Of a DNA stretch of 8,262 bases, positions 1 through 6,322 are shown piece after piece. Source of the stretch: an uncultured Porphyromonadaceae bacterium. Its GTDB lineage: Bacteria; Bacteroidota; Bacteroidia; Bacteroidales; Muribaculaceae. Each line of letters starts with the position of its first letter. Position 1 is the stretch's first letter. Position numbers and translations under genes: made by a program. The DNA is taken from positions 1 through 8,262 of the forward strand of contig CAMWMW010000055.1 of assembly GCA_947175455.1 (NCBI GenBank), in the 5' to 3' direction. Under the pieces are notes generated by a model. That model made no database searches, was not told where the DNA came from, and worked only from the letters and a program-made list of their open reading frames with translations.

Positions 1-841
1 ATATGTAGGTGTCTGGGTGACAGGTTATATAGTAGGTTATGTCGATACAGGAATCAAGTCGTATGCAACAGATGAAAGCTCCAAGTTCTCGGCTCCTGCT
101 ACAGTGGCTACAAATCTGCTTCTTGCGAACACGCCTGACGAAAAAGACTGGAACAAGTGCATAAGTGTAAATCTCCCTTCAGGATCGGAAGCCAGAACGC
201 AGCTTAATCTCAAGGACAATGCCGGAAATCTTGGCAAGTTGCTTACGATTCAGGGTACTGTGACCCGTTATGTCGGTATCTCCGGTGTGAAAGAACCCAC
301 AGCGTTTACTCTTGGCGAGGGCGGCGACACCCCGGCTCCTCCGTCAACGGGCGAAACAACGGTATATTCCTCACTTGAGAAAACCCTGACGGCACTCCCT
401 TCCGACTGGACAATCGATAATGTGACTCTCCCTGCAGGCAAGACCGAGCTGTGGTCATGGAAGACGTATAACAACAGCGGATATCTCAATGCCACAGGTT
501 ACGGAGCGACAAGCGACGGTCTTTCTTATGCCATCTCTCCCGTAATCGACCTGACTGGCTATACTTCGGCAAAAGCTTCGTTCCGTCATGCCGCAAAATT
601 CCAGACAACCATCAAGCAGCTCTGCGGGTTTGTTGTGCGTGAGGCGGGTTCTTCAACATGGACTGAGATAACAATCCCCACGTGGCCCGAAGCAGGAGCA
701 TGGACATTTGTCAGCTCCGGTGATATGGATCTTTCAGCTTTCGCAGGCAAAAAGATTCAGGTGGCGTTCAAATACGGCTGCTCTGCTGCCGGCGCCGACC
801 AGTGGGAGATCAATGATCTTGAAGTGAAGGCATCCAGATAA
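1..841 (+). CDS. Secreted DUF6359 / choice-of-anchor J-like protein, 5' truncated
   Basis: The frame is open from the window edge (first full codon at 2, encoding YVGVWVTGYIVGYVD) to TAA at 839-841. The GTG at 17 lies inside a conserved beta-strand, so it is not the true start and the N-terminus, including any signal peptide, is missing. About the first 105 visible residues resemble DUF6359, an OB-fold-like domain: VWVTGYIVGYVD, then ATNLLLANTP, CISVNLPSG, LNLKDNAGNLGK and IQGTVTRYVGISGVKEPT. A short Gly/Pro/Thr linker follows (GGDTPAPPSTGETT). The last 160 or so residues look like a choice-of-anchor J-type jelly-roll, with alternating strands such as AISPVIDLTGY, ASFRHAAKF, MDLSAFAGKKIQVAFKYG and a closing WEINDLEVKA. 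OB-folds of this kind can bind nucleic acid or sugars, and nothing visible identifies a catalytic site. The role is unknown. Domain naming rests on recalled family patterns. Confidence 0.8.
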   Translation, partial: YVGVWVTGYIVGYVDTGIKSYATDESSKFSAPATVATNLLLANTPDEKDWNKCISVNLPSGSEARTQLNLKDNAGNLGKLLTIQGTVTRYVGISGVKEPTAFTLGEGGDTPAPPSTGETTVYSSLEKTLTALPSDWTIDNVTLPAGKTELWSWKTYNNSGYLNATGYGATSDGLSYAISPVIDLTGYTSAKASFRHAAKFQTTIKQLCGFVVREAGSSTWTEITIPTWPEAGAWTFVSSGDMDLSAFAGKKIQVAFKYGCSAAGADQWEINDLEVKASR

Positions 842-869
842 TCTGACAAAAACAATTTAGCGATAACTG

Positions 870-905
870 AAATCCCCCGGTGTGACTGTCGCACCGGGGG
901 ATTTT
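870..905 (+). terminator. Rho-independent terminator after the DUF6359 gene
   Basis: A perfect 13-bp stem pairs 870-882 (AAATCCCCCGGTG) with 892-904 (CACCGGGGGATTT). It can extend inward by a G-U pair and a G-C pair to leave a 5-nt loop at 885-889. The C5/G5 core is followed by T902-T905 within an A/T-rich run. It starts 29 nt after the stop codon and separates the truncated first gene from the nuclease gene downstream. The A-rich left flank would also allow some bidirectional function. Confidence 0.88.
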
Positions 906-922
906 GTATGGAAATTTATGCG

Positions 923-942
923 AGAATGTTAAAAAACATTCT
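923..942. repeat. Perfect 8-bp inverted repeat upstream of the first nuclease gene
   Basis: AGAATGTT at 923-930 is the exact reverse complement of AACATTCT at 935-942, with AAAA between them. It lies in the 191-nt gap between the DUF6359 gene and the first nuclease, about 90 nt before the nuclease ATG and just past the terminator. The dyad symmetry and position are compatible with an operator for a dimeric regulator. A second weak hairpin is also possible. No convincing TAnnTTTG promoter element was found in this gap; TATATT at 993-998 is the closest partial match. Confidence 0.4.
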
Positions 943-1032
943 GAATGTGAAAGAATAAATGTGTGTTTTAACGTTTATTATGTTGAATGAATTATATTCC
1001 CGTGAGGGGAACGATAAAACTCCATATTGCGA

Positions 1033-2745
1033 ATGAAGAAATTTTACATGACACTGATGCTGGTGCTGTTTGTGTGTGCCGGCGCGTCTGCCGAATTTAA
1101 AAACGGCTATTATGATAAAATGAACGGTAAATGCGGCGCCGCTCTCAAGGCGGCTGCCAAGGAGTGTGTGCGCTCACACCAGACTCTTGTATATTCGGAC
1201 CTGCCGACATATTGGCAATATTCGGATGTATATCCGGATCTTGTGGATGGATGCAAGCGGTGGTGGGATATGTATTCTGACGCCCTGTATCTGATACAAC
1301 GGGGGCAGACGGGCAAAAGCAGTTTCTCGGCAAATAAAATGCAGCGGGAACACAGTGTGCCCAAGTCATGGTGGAAACAGAACGGTTCGGTAGAATATAC
1401 ACCGGCATATTCCGACATGTGGAACCTCTTTCCCTCCGATGGCGCGGCAAATCAGGCGAAGCTGAATTATCCGCTGGGTCTGACAGCCTCAGACACCTTT
1501 GACAACGGAGTGACGAAAGTGGGCGGTGCGCAGACCGGTTACGGCGGCGGAAGCCGCTATGTCTTCGAGCCTGCCGATGAATACAAGGGGGATTTTGCCC
1601 GCGCATATATGTATGTAGCCACTGTCTATGACGACATCAACTGGGTGGTGAATTACATGTATCAGAAAGAGGCATATCCAACTTTGATTCCCTGGGCGAG
1701 GGAGATGCTGCTGCAGTGGTGCCGTCAGGATCCGGTGAGCCAGAAGGAGATCGACCGCAATAATGTGGTGGAGCAGTATCAGGGCAACCGTAATCCGTTT
1801 GTGGATTTCCCCGAACTGGCGGAATATGTGTGGGGAACCCGCACCACGGAGGTGTTTTATGTGGACCAGCAGGAGGGCAGTGACCCGACTCCTCCGATAA
1901 CAGGAGATCCGGAGATTACGTCACCGGTCAATGGAGAGTCTCTCGATTTCGGGCAGGTTGCCGTGGGTCGTTCCGAGACCCGCGTGCTTCAGATTGTAGG
2001 AAAAAATCTTACGTCTGCTCTTTCGGTAAGGGTGAGCGGTGCGGACAAGGATATGTTTGTTCCTGAAATCACCAGAGAGATTCCGGCGGCTACGATAAAC
2101 CAGAACCAGGGTTATCTGCTGAACATCACCTACACTCCGACGGCTGTCGGACGGCATGAGGCGAAAATAATGCTTTATGACGGCGGTCTGACGGGTTCTA
2201 TCGCCGTGACACTTGCCGGTGAGGCTCTTGAGATGCCTGAATTCACGACTGTCTCTGCATTGCAGCCTACCGATTTGACCGCAAATACATATACCGCAAG
2301 ATGGAATGCGGTTCCCGACGGTTTCATCGCCGATTATTACGTTCTGACACGCACGCGTCTTATCGATGGCAACCAGGAGACGGAAACATATGAAACAGGT
2401 GAGACAAGCTATGTTATCAGCGACCGCGATCCATCCGTTGCCGAGACTTATTATGTGCAATATTCGCGGCTTGGTATGCTTTCGGAGCCTTCCAACGAAA
2501 TTTATGTTGCTGCGGGTAGTTCGGTGGAGGAGCTGTATGTATCCGCGCCGATGCAGATTTACACGGTAAACGGCGGATTCATGATCAAGATCAACGGCGA
2601 GAGCAAGCCGATGCATGTCTATGATGTCAACGGCACGGAGGTGATGTATGTCGCGACACCTGTCGATGGCGATATCTTCCTTCTTCCGCAGGGCGCCTAT
2701 ATAGTCACTGCCGAGGGCATGCGCCCCGTCAAGATCATAATCTGA
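1033..2745 (+). CDS. Secreted endonuclease I family nuclease with Ig-like and FN3-like domains
   Basis: 570 aa, likely a non-specific extracellular DNase/RNase of the endonuclease I (EndA/Vvn-like, beta-beta-alpha metal) family. I chose ATG 1033 over TTG 1027 because it gives a clean signal peptide, MKKFYMTLMLVLFVCAGASA before EFKNGYY. The nuclease module spans about residues 21-280. It has WWDMYSD, QREHSVPKSWW with E106-H107 (metal ligand and general base in the family), SDMWNLFPSD, N140 and N145 in ANQAKLNYPLG (N140 matches the family metal-binding Asn), EYKGDFARAYMY, and QGNRNPFVDFPELAEYVWG. Residues about 292-400 look like an Ig-like/choice-of-anchor D domain (LDFGQVAVGRSETR, then NITYTPTAVGRHEAKI). 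Residues 402-495 look like fibronectin type III (TANTYTARWNAV, YYVQYSRLG). The end (MHVYDVNGTEV, LPQGAYIVTAEGMRPVKIII) resembles a type A T9SS sorting tail. Export is well supported; use of T9SS is inferred. The C-terminal architecture differs from its two downstream paralogues. Confidence 0.9.
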   Translation: MKKFYMTLMLVLFVCAGASAEFKNGYYDKMNGKCGAALKAAAKECVRSHQTLVYSDLPTYWQYSDVYPDLVDGCKRWWDMYSDALYLIQRGQTGKSSFSANKMQREHSVPKSWWKQNGSVEYTPAYSDMWNLFPSDGAANQAKLNYPLGLTASDTFDNGVTKVGGAQTGYGGGSRYVFEPADEYKGDFARAYMYVATVYDDINWVVNYMYQKEAYPTLIPWAREMLLQWCRQDPVSQKEIDRNNVVEQYQGNRNPFVDFPELAEYVWGTRTTEVFYVDQQEGSDPTPPITGDPEITSPVNGESLDFGQVAVGRSETRVLQIVGKNLTSALSVRVSGADKDMFVPEITREIPAATINQNQGYLLNITYTPTAVGRHEAKIMLYDGGLTGSIAVTLAGEALEMPEFTTVSALQPTDLTANTYTARWNAVPDGFIADYYVLTRTRLIDGNQETETYETGETSYVISDRDPSVAETYYVQYSRLGMLSEPSNEIYVAAGSSVEELYVSAPMQIYTVNGGFMIKINGESKPMHVYDVNGTEVMYVATPVDGDIFLLPQGAYIVTAEGMRPVKIII

Positions 2746-2832
2746 TTTTATTCGGTCAGCTGTCGATTATTCCGCTGATTCCTGAATTTATTCGATTGGT
2801 TTTTGAGTTTATCGATTAGTTATTGGATTTAT

Positions 2833-2883
2833 TCCGCTAACGCGTCATAACCGGGTATGCCCCTGTGTCGACGCGTTAGCGGA
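2833..2883. repeat. Perfect 14-bp inverted repeat (hairpin) upstream of the transposase gene
   Basis: TCCGCTAACGCGTC at 2833-2846 is exactly the reverse complement of GACGCGTTAGCGGA at 2870-2883. The 23-nt spacer contains a smaller GGG/CCC hairpin at 2853-2862. No T-run follows on either strand, so this is not a canonical intrinsic terminator, although it sits 88 nt after the nuclease stop and could still protect or end that transcript. REP-like palindromes are the usual substrate of the transposase class encoded just downstream, so a REP/BIME-like role is the main alternative. Confidence 0.75.
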
Positions 2884-2940
2884 GATAATCTCTCCCGGCT
2901 TGGATAAACTCTCCCGGCTTAGATAATCTCTCCCGGCTCT
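2884..2940. repeat. Three tandem copies of a 19-nt repeat
   Basis: The unit GATAATCTCTCCCGGCTT plus one spacer base begins at 2884, 2903 and 2922. Copy 2 differs by one base (GATAAACTCTCCCGGCTT) and copy 3 ends in TC. The array abuts the right arm of the 14-bp inverted repeat and ends about 53 nt before the transposase start codon. It is non-coding. It could be a protein-binding iteron-like array, a slippage-generated repeat, or part of the palindromic element beside it. Confidence 0.8.
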
Positions 2941-2992
2941 CTTCCCTTTCCAATCAATCATTTCAATCATTTGATTTCAATAATACCGATTT

Positions 2993-4387
2993 ATGAAAGA
3001 TTCATCCGGCTGCATTCCAGCTGACCGCAATTCCGGCAATCTGAACCCGAATATTAATCCGGATATGGAAAACATTATATTTGTAAGTTATGATATGGTT
3101 CCGGATGCCCGCGAGCCGGATGGGGATTACTGCGAGCCGGATGTCTGGGAGGTGGGAGACGATGGCGTGTGGCTCCGGGATGTTGCGGCAGAAGATGGAT
3201 GCCCATACTTGTCCGGCAACCCGGAGAATGCAGGAAAGGGGAATGCAGGGAAGGGGAATGGAGTGAATTATCCTTTCGGGAAAGAGCTTAAAAGAAGAAA
3301 TACCCGTAGAGCCAAATTCAAGGATTATCGTTCTCCCGGGTTTTATATGATTACTGTCAACGCCCAAAAGAAAACACCTCTGTTTTGCCGGATTTATGCT
3401 TCCAATCATTCAGAAGCGACAAACCAAAGATCTCTCCCTTTTATACAGAAAGAAGCCGTTGGTGAAAGGGTTGCTTCTTTTTTGCAGAAAGAAGCCGCTG
3501 GTGAAAGGGGTGCCTCTTTTGTGCCGGCGGGAGGCGCTGCCGGGACGGGCGCTTTGATGCCGGTGATCGAATATTCCGATCTCGGATGTATCATTAGGGA
3601 TAAGATCGAGACAATGCCGGATTATACACCGCAACTGGAGATTGTAAGGTATGTGGTGATGCCGGACCATTTGCATATACTTATCAGAATCAAATCTACC
3701 CTTGAGCGACATCTGGGACGTGTGGTGGGCGGTTTTATGGGCGGATGTACGACTGTGGCGAGAAAGGCGGGACTGATTGCCCGCGAGGATTCTCTCTTTA
3801 CCGAGAAGTTTCATGACAGAATCGTATGCCGTGCGGGTCAGATCGCGCGTCTGGTAAACTATATCAATGATAATCCGAGAAGGCTGTTGATTAAAAGAAT
3901 GCATCCCGAACTGTTCAGGAGGTATCTGCATATCAGAATCGGAGAAAGGGAGTATGCGGCTTACGGAAATATATTTCTGCTGAAACATTTTGACCTGTTG
4001 CCTGTGAGAATACACAGAAGGTGGTCGCCGGGTGAGTTTGATGAATATGAAAGGGGATGCATGGCACAGATAGAAAACGGTGCCGTTCCGGTTTCTCCAT
4101 TCATACACAGGCGCGAGAAGGTTATACGTGACAAGACTGTCGATTGCGGGGGAAGTCTTATAATAATCAGGGATACAGGTTTTGAGGAGCGGTTCAAACC
4201 CCAGGGACGCGAGTTTGAGATGTGTGCTTCGGGTAGACTTCTTCTTTTGGTCCCGTGGAACGACAATACGGGAAGAAGGAGCACTGCCGGCAGTCGTGAG
4301 TTTCACTCAATGAATGATATGGCTCTTGAAATCTCAAAATTGCCGGCAAATATCCGGATGGCTATAGTCATGAGAGAAAATTTATAA
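2993..4387 (+). CDS. REP-associated tyrosine transposase-like protein (Y1/IS200-type HUH) with N- and C-terminal extensions
   Basis: 464 aa, much longer than the roughly 150-250 aa usual for this family. Y1 transposases cut and rejoin single-stranded DNA hairpins through a 5'-phosphotyrosine. The core spans about residues 105-300. It has a first strand, PGFYMITVNAQKKTPLF, the HUH motif in VVMPDHLHILIRI (H226, H228), and a candidate catalytic Y290 in NYINDNPRRLL. Residues 1-100 are an acidic then basic low-complexity extension with a GKGNAGKGN repeat. Residues 138-188 fill the loop before the HUH strand and contain a 13-aa tandem repeat (QKEAVGERVASFL, QKEAAGERGASFV). Residues about 320-464 form an extra domain, including SPFIHRREKVIRD, GGSLIIIRDTGFEERFKP and GRLLLLVPWN, possibly Rossmann/DprA-like. 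The frame is intact and the key residues are present, so it may be active. No terminal inverted repeats or target duplication mark an IS, which favours a domesticated, single-copy RAYT-type gene. Start ATG 2993 is the first in frame and has no Shine-Dalgarno. Confidence 0.8.
   Translation: MKDSSGCIPADRNSGNLNPNINPDMENIIFVSYDMVPDAREPDGDYCEPDVWEVGDDGVWLRDVAAEDGCPYLSGNPENAGKGNAGKGNGVNYPFGKELKRRNTRRAKFKDYRSPGFYMITVNAQKKTPLFCRIYASNHSEATNQRSLPFIQKEAVGERVASFLQKEAAGERGASFVPAGGAAGTGALMPVIEYSDLGCIIRDKIETMPDYTPQLEIVRYVVMPDHLHILIRIKSTLERHLGRVVGGFMGGCTTVARKAGLIAREDSLFTEKFHDRIVCRAGQIARLVNYINDNPRRLLIKRMHPELFRRYLHIRIGEREYAAYGNIFLLKHFDLLPVRIHRRWSPGEFDEYERGCMAQIENGAVPVSPFIHRREKVIRDKTVDCGGSLIIIRDTGFEERFKPQGREFEMCASGRLLLLVPWNDNTGRRSTAGSREFHSMNDMALEISKLPANIRMAIVMRENL
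3446..3523 (+). repeat. 39-bp tandem repeat inside the transposase-like gene
   Basis: Two 39-bp copies begin at 3446 and 3485, each opening with CAGAAAGAAGCCG and containing TGGTGAAAGGG. They encode QKEAVGERVASFL and QKEAAGERGASFV, so the repeat is in frame and the reading frame is preserved. It falls in a loop between the first conserved strand and the HUH strand, where length variation is tolerated in the family. The preceding residues SEATNQRSLPF may be a degenerate third unit. Confidence 0.8.
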
Positions 4388-4390
4388 TCA

Positions 4391-4424
4391 ATTGATGTTT
4401 ATTCCATAGTTTTGTTTATATTTG
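4391..4424 (+). promoter_or_regulatory. Bacteroidetes-type promoter for the downstream nuclease pair
   Basis: TATATTTG at 4417-4424 matches the Bacteroidetes -7 consensus TAnnTTTG exactly and is followed by CA, as is common. ATTG at 4391-4394 is a candidate -33 element, 22 nt upstream of the -7, slightly longer than the usual gap of about 20. It starts just after the transposase-like gene's stop codon. Transcription would begin near 4430, giving a leader of roughly 225 nt before the nuclease ATG at 4655. Confidence 0.6.
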
Positions 4425-4429
4425 CAGTT

Positions 4430-4654
4430 CTGAACTAATTTAACCTAATCAAACAGGTAAGTGTTGAAAATTAGCTGATATTAAATTTTAGGATATCACG
4501 AGATGATTTACTGATTTCGAAGAAGGAGCATAGCTGACTGTGTGACCGATAAGGAATCGGGAAAGAATCCGGGAGATTCAAAATTTGGATAAGCGATACA
4601 TTTATTCATTATAAACTAATATTCAATACTTGCTTATTTAGACCTAAATCGATC
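4430..4654 (+). promoter_or_regulatory. Long 5' leader with two adjacent small hairpins, function unknown
   Basis: About 225 nt without a credible ORF lie between the predicted transcription start and the nuclease start. An A/T-rich dyad pairs AAAATT 4467-4472 with AATTTT 4484-4489. Two 5-bp hairpins follow, only four bases (GAAA) apart: CCGAT/ATCGG at 4546-4560 with loop AAGGA, and GAATC/GATTC at 4565-4579 with loop CGGGA. Both loops are purine-rich and of equal size. I do not recognise a known riboswitch class. It could be a regulatory leader, a small RNA, or remnant sequence linked to the transposase. Confidence 0.35.
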
Positions 4655-6277
4655 ATGAACGCACGATTAAGCAGTCTGGCGGGAGCGTCTTTATGCGCTT
4701 TGGCTCTCGCATTGCCGGCAGTCGCTGACGCACCTGCCGGGTATTATGATTCTCTCGAAGGGAAAACCGGGGTGGAACTTGGCAAAGCCGTCAAGGCGAT
4801 AGTGAGGAAACATACGGTGATTTCGTATGGCGACGCTACGTGGAACGCTTTCCGTAAGACGGATGTCAGGGTTGTCAACGGCAAGGAATGCTGGTGGGAT
4901 ATGTATAGCTCCAATAATGTAGCCGTTTCATCCGGACACCCGGGAATGAATATTGAGCATTCCGTGGCAAATTCCTGGTGGGGCGGAACCGAGAATGACG
5001 CATATAAGGATATTGTCCATCTGAATCCGTCTGATAAGGAGGGCAACAGCCGTAAAAGCAATTATCCTCTTACGGAACTTTCCAAATGTTCCTGGACAAA
5101 CGGAGTTGTCAATGTGGGTTCTCCGAAGTCCGGTCAGGGTGGAGGAAGCCGTAACGGTTTTGAGCCTCATGATGACTACAAGGGAGATTTCGCCAGAACA
5201 TACATGTATATGTTTGTGGTGTATGATGACATAAACTGGGGACGCACAAGCGGGGGACAGAATGTGGAGTGGATGTTCACGGCGAGTCCGTTTGAACTTA
5301 AGCCGTGGGCTAAAGAGCTTCTTCTTCGCTGGTCGGCAAATGATGCGGTAAGCCAGAAGGAGCGTGACCGCAACGATGGTGTCTACAGTCAGCAGAAAAA
5401 CAGGAATCCCTTTATCGACCTCCCGGATCTTGCCGATTATATCTGGGGAAGCAAGGTAGGGGAGCCATATTATGTAGATGGCGTTCACGAGCCTGCTCCC
5501 GGTCCCGTAGACCCTGATCCCACAGATCCCGATCCGGAGGGTCCTGAAGATCCGGATCCGGTGGATCCCACACCCGAAGACCCGACGCTTGTTCCCGGAA
5601 CTTATGTTCTGGTTGCCTCCCAGTCGGACATCCGTGCCGGGGAAAGCTATCTGATACTTGGGTCTGACTCTCATGTGGCAATGACTCTTGGGCAGAATAA
5701 GGACAAGACATATTTTGAGCCGACAGAGACAATCGTCATAAATGACGGAGTGATCGAGAAGGCGCCTGCAGACGCCGCGCTGATTACGCTCGAGACCCTT
5801 GGCGACGGATATGCCCTCAAGGCATCGGATCTTGCCGGCAATGTCAAAGGTTATCTTTTCAGTTCGGCGAACAAGACGATAAACCTGACTGATTATTCCA
5901 CTACGGCGGGAGTAAAGGCAAAACTGACGTATTCCGCGCAGGGAGTGTCGGTGGTATACGGACCTTCGGTCAGCAGCGGAGCGGGAGCTTTGTATTACAA
6001 CAAGAGTGCGAGCCGGTTCACGACCTACACCAGCAGCGGTCAGGAGCGGCTTGATTTCTACCGCAAGGTGAAAGACGCGTCAGGGATTGAAGACGTGGCG
6101 GATGGCGACGACAGCGTCATGGTCGAGGTCTGGGGCAATAATATCCTTGTGCCGGAAGGCGCGGAAATATATGATCTCAACGGGCGTAGACTCGCGAGCG
6201 GTGAAAACCTTGCAAGAGGGATATATATAGTGACATCACCTGCGTTCAGCAAGTGTGTCAAGGTAATGATAAAATGA
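4655..6277 (+). CDS. Secreted endonuclease I family nuclease with acidic Pro-rich linker and C-terminal beta domain
   Basis: 540 aa, likely an exported non-specific nuclease. The start ATG 4655 gives a signal peptide (MNARLSSLAGASLCALALAL, then PAVADA before PAGYY). The nuclease module spans about residues 27-275. It has GYYDSLEGKTG, CWWDMYSSN, IEHSVANSWWGG with E101-H102, KDIVHLNPSD with H122, N131 and N136 in EGNSRKSNYPL, YKGDFARTYMYM, and QQKNRNPFIDLPDLADYIWG. Residues 278-312 are an Asp/Pro/Glu-rich linker. Residues about 315-470 are a beta-rich module seen again in the next gene, from YVLVASQSDIRAGESYLI to LYYNKSASRFTTYTSSGQERLDFYR. The tail, ILVPEGAEIYDLNGRRLASG with GIYIV and CVKVMIK, resembles a T9SS type A or related sorting signal. 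Its own promoter lies upstream and a paralogue follows 45 nt after the stop. Confidence 0.9.
   Translation: MNARLSSLAGASLCALALALPAVADAPAGYYDSLEGKTGVELGKAVKAIVRKHTVISYGDATWNAFRKTDVRVVNGKECWWDMYSSNNVAVSSGHPGMNIEHSVANSWWGGTENDAYKDIVHLNPSDKEGNSRKSNYPLTELSKCSWTNGVVNVGSPKSGQGGGSRNGFEPHDDYKGDFARTYMYMFVVYDDINWGRTSGGQNVEWMFTASPFELKPWAKELLLRWSANDAVSQKERDRNDGVYSQQKNRNPFIDLPDLADYIWGSKVGEPYYVDGVHEPAPGPVDPDPTDPDPEGPEDPDPVDPTPEDPTLVPGTYVLVASQSDIRAGESYLILGSDSHVAMTLGQNKDKTYFEPTETIVINDGVIEKAPADAALITLETLGDGYALKASDLAGNVKGYLFSSANKTINLTDYSTTAGVKAKLTYSAQGVSVVYGPSVSSGAGALYYNKSASRFTTYTSSGQERLDFYRKVKDASGIEDVADGDDSVMVEVWGNNILVPEGAEIYDLNGRRLASGENLARGIYIVTSPAFSKCVKVMIK
5485..5590 (+). repeat. Asp-Pro repeat-coding segment (flexible linker)
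   Basis: This segment encodes a linker of about 35 residues dominated by Asp, Pro, Glu and Thr (DPDPTDPDPEGPEDPDPVDP and flanks). The DNA shows repeated GATCC/GATCCGG phrases. It joins the nuclease module to the C-terminal beta module and is probably extended and acidic. Such DP-rich linkers are common between domains of secreted Bacteroidetes proteins. Confidence 0.7.
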
Positions 6278-6322
6278 AGGCAATGATGAATTGCCGGTTA
6301 ATGTAAATTAAAACAACAGCAT

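Larger units (their letters stand above)
2746..2992. other. Non-coding gap between the first nuclease and the transposase-like gene
   Basis: 247 nt without a credible gene. The first 85 nt are A/T-rich and internally repetitive, with several degenerate ATTTATTCGATT-like phrases. The middle holds the perfect inverted repeat and the 19-nt tandem repeat. The last 50 nt are A/T-rich with repeated CAATCATT phrases at 2952-2971. No confident TAnnTTTG promoter was found for the downstream gene. Confidence 0.6.

Noticed and set aside
961..1000. Promoter with TATATT at 993-998 for the first nuclease
   Set aside because: It lacks the TTTG end of the -7 consensus and no well-spaced -33 element is seen.
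1921..2616. Minus-strand ORF (231 codons) opposite the first nuclease
   Set aside because: The plus-strand frame carries coherent Ig-like and FN3-like domains; the antisense translation has none.
2833..2883. Intrinsic terminator for the first nuclease
   Set aside because: The stem is strong but the spacer is 23 nt and no T-run follows on either strand; it is better recorded as an inverted repeat of uncertain role.
2833..2940. CRISPR-like array
   Set aside because: There are only three direct 19-nt units with one-base gaps and no spacers, so it is a tandem repeat and not CRISPR.
3410..4306. Long minus-strand ORF (298 codons) opposite the transposase-like gene
   Set aside because: It is antisense to a frame with clear HUH and Tyr motifs, has no recognisable domains, and reads as a basic shadow translation.
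2746..4390. Complete insertion sequence with terminal inverted repeats
   Set aside because: No matching long inverted ends or target duplication were found around the transposase-like gene; IS200-type and RAYT genes lack such ends, so boundaries cannot be set.
4928..5674. Minus-strand ORF (248 codons) opposite the second nuclease
   Set aside because: It overlaps the conserved nuclease module on the other strand and shows no family motif.
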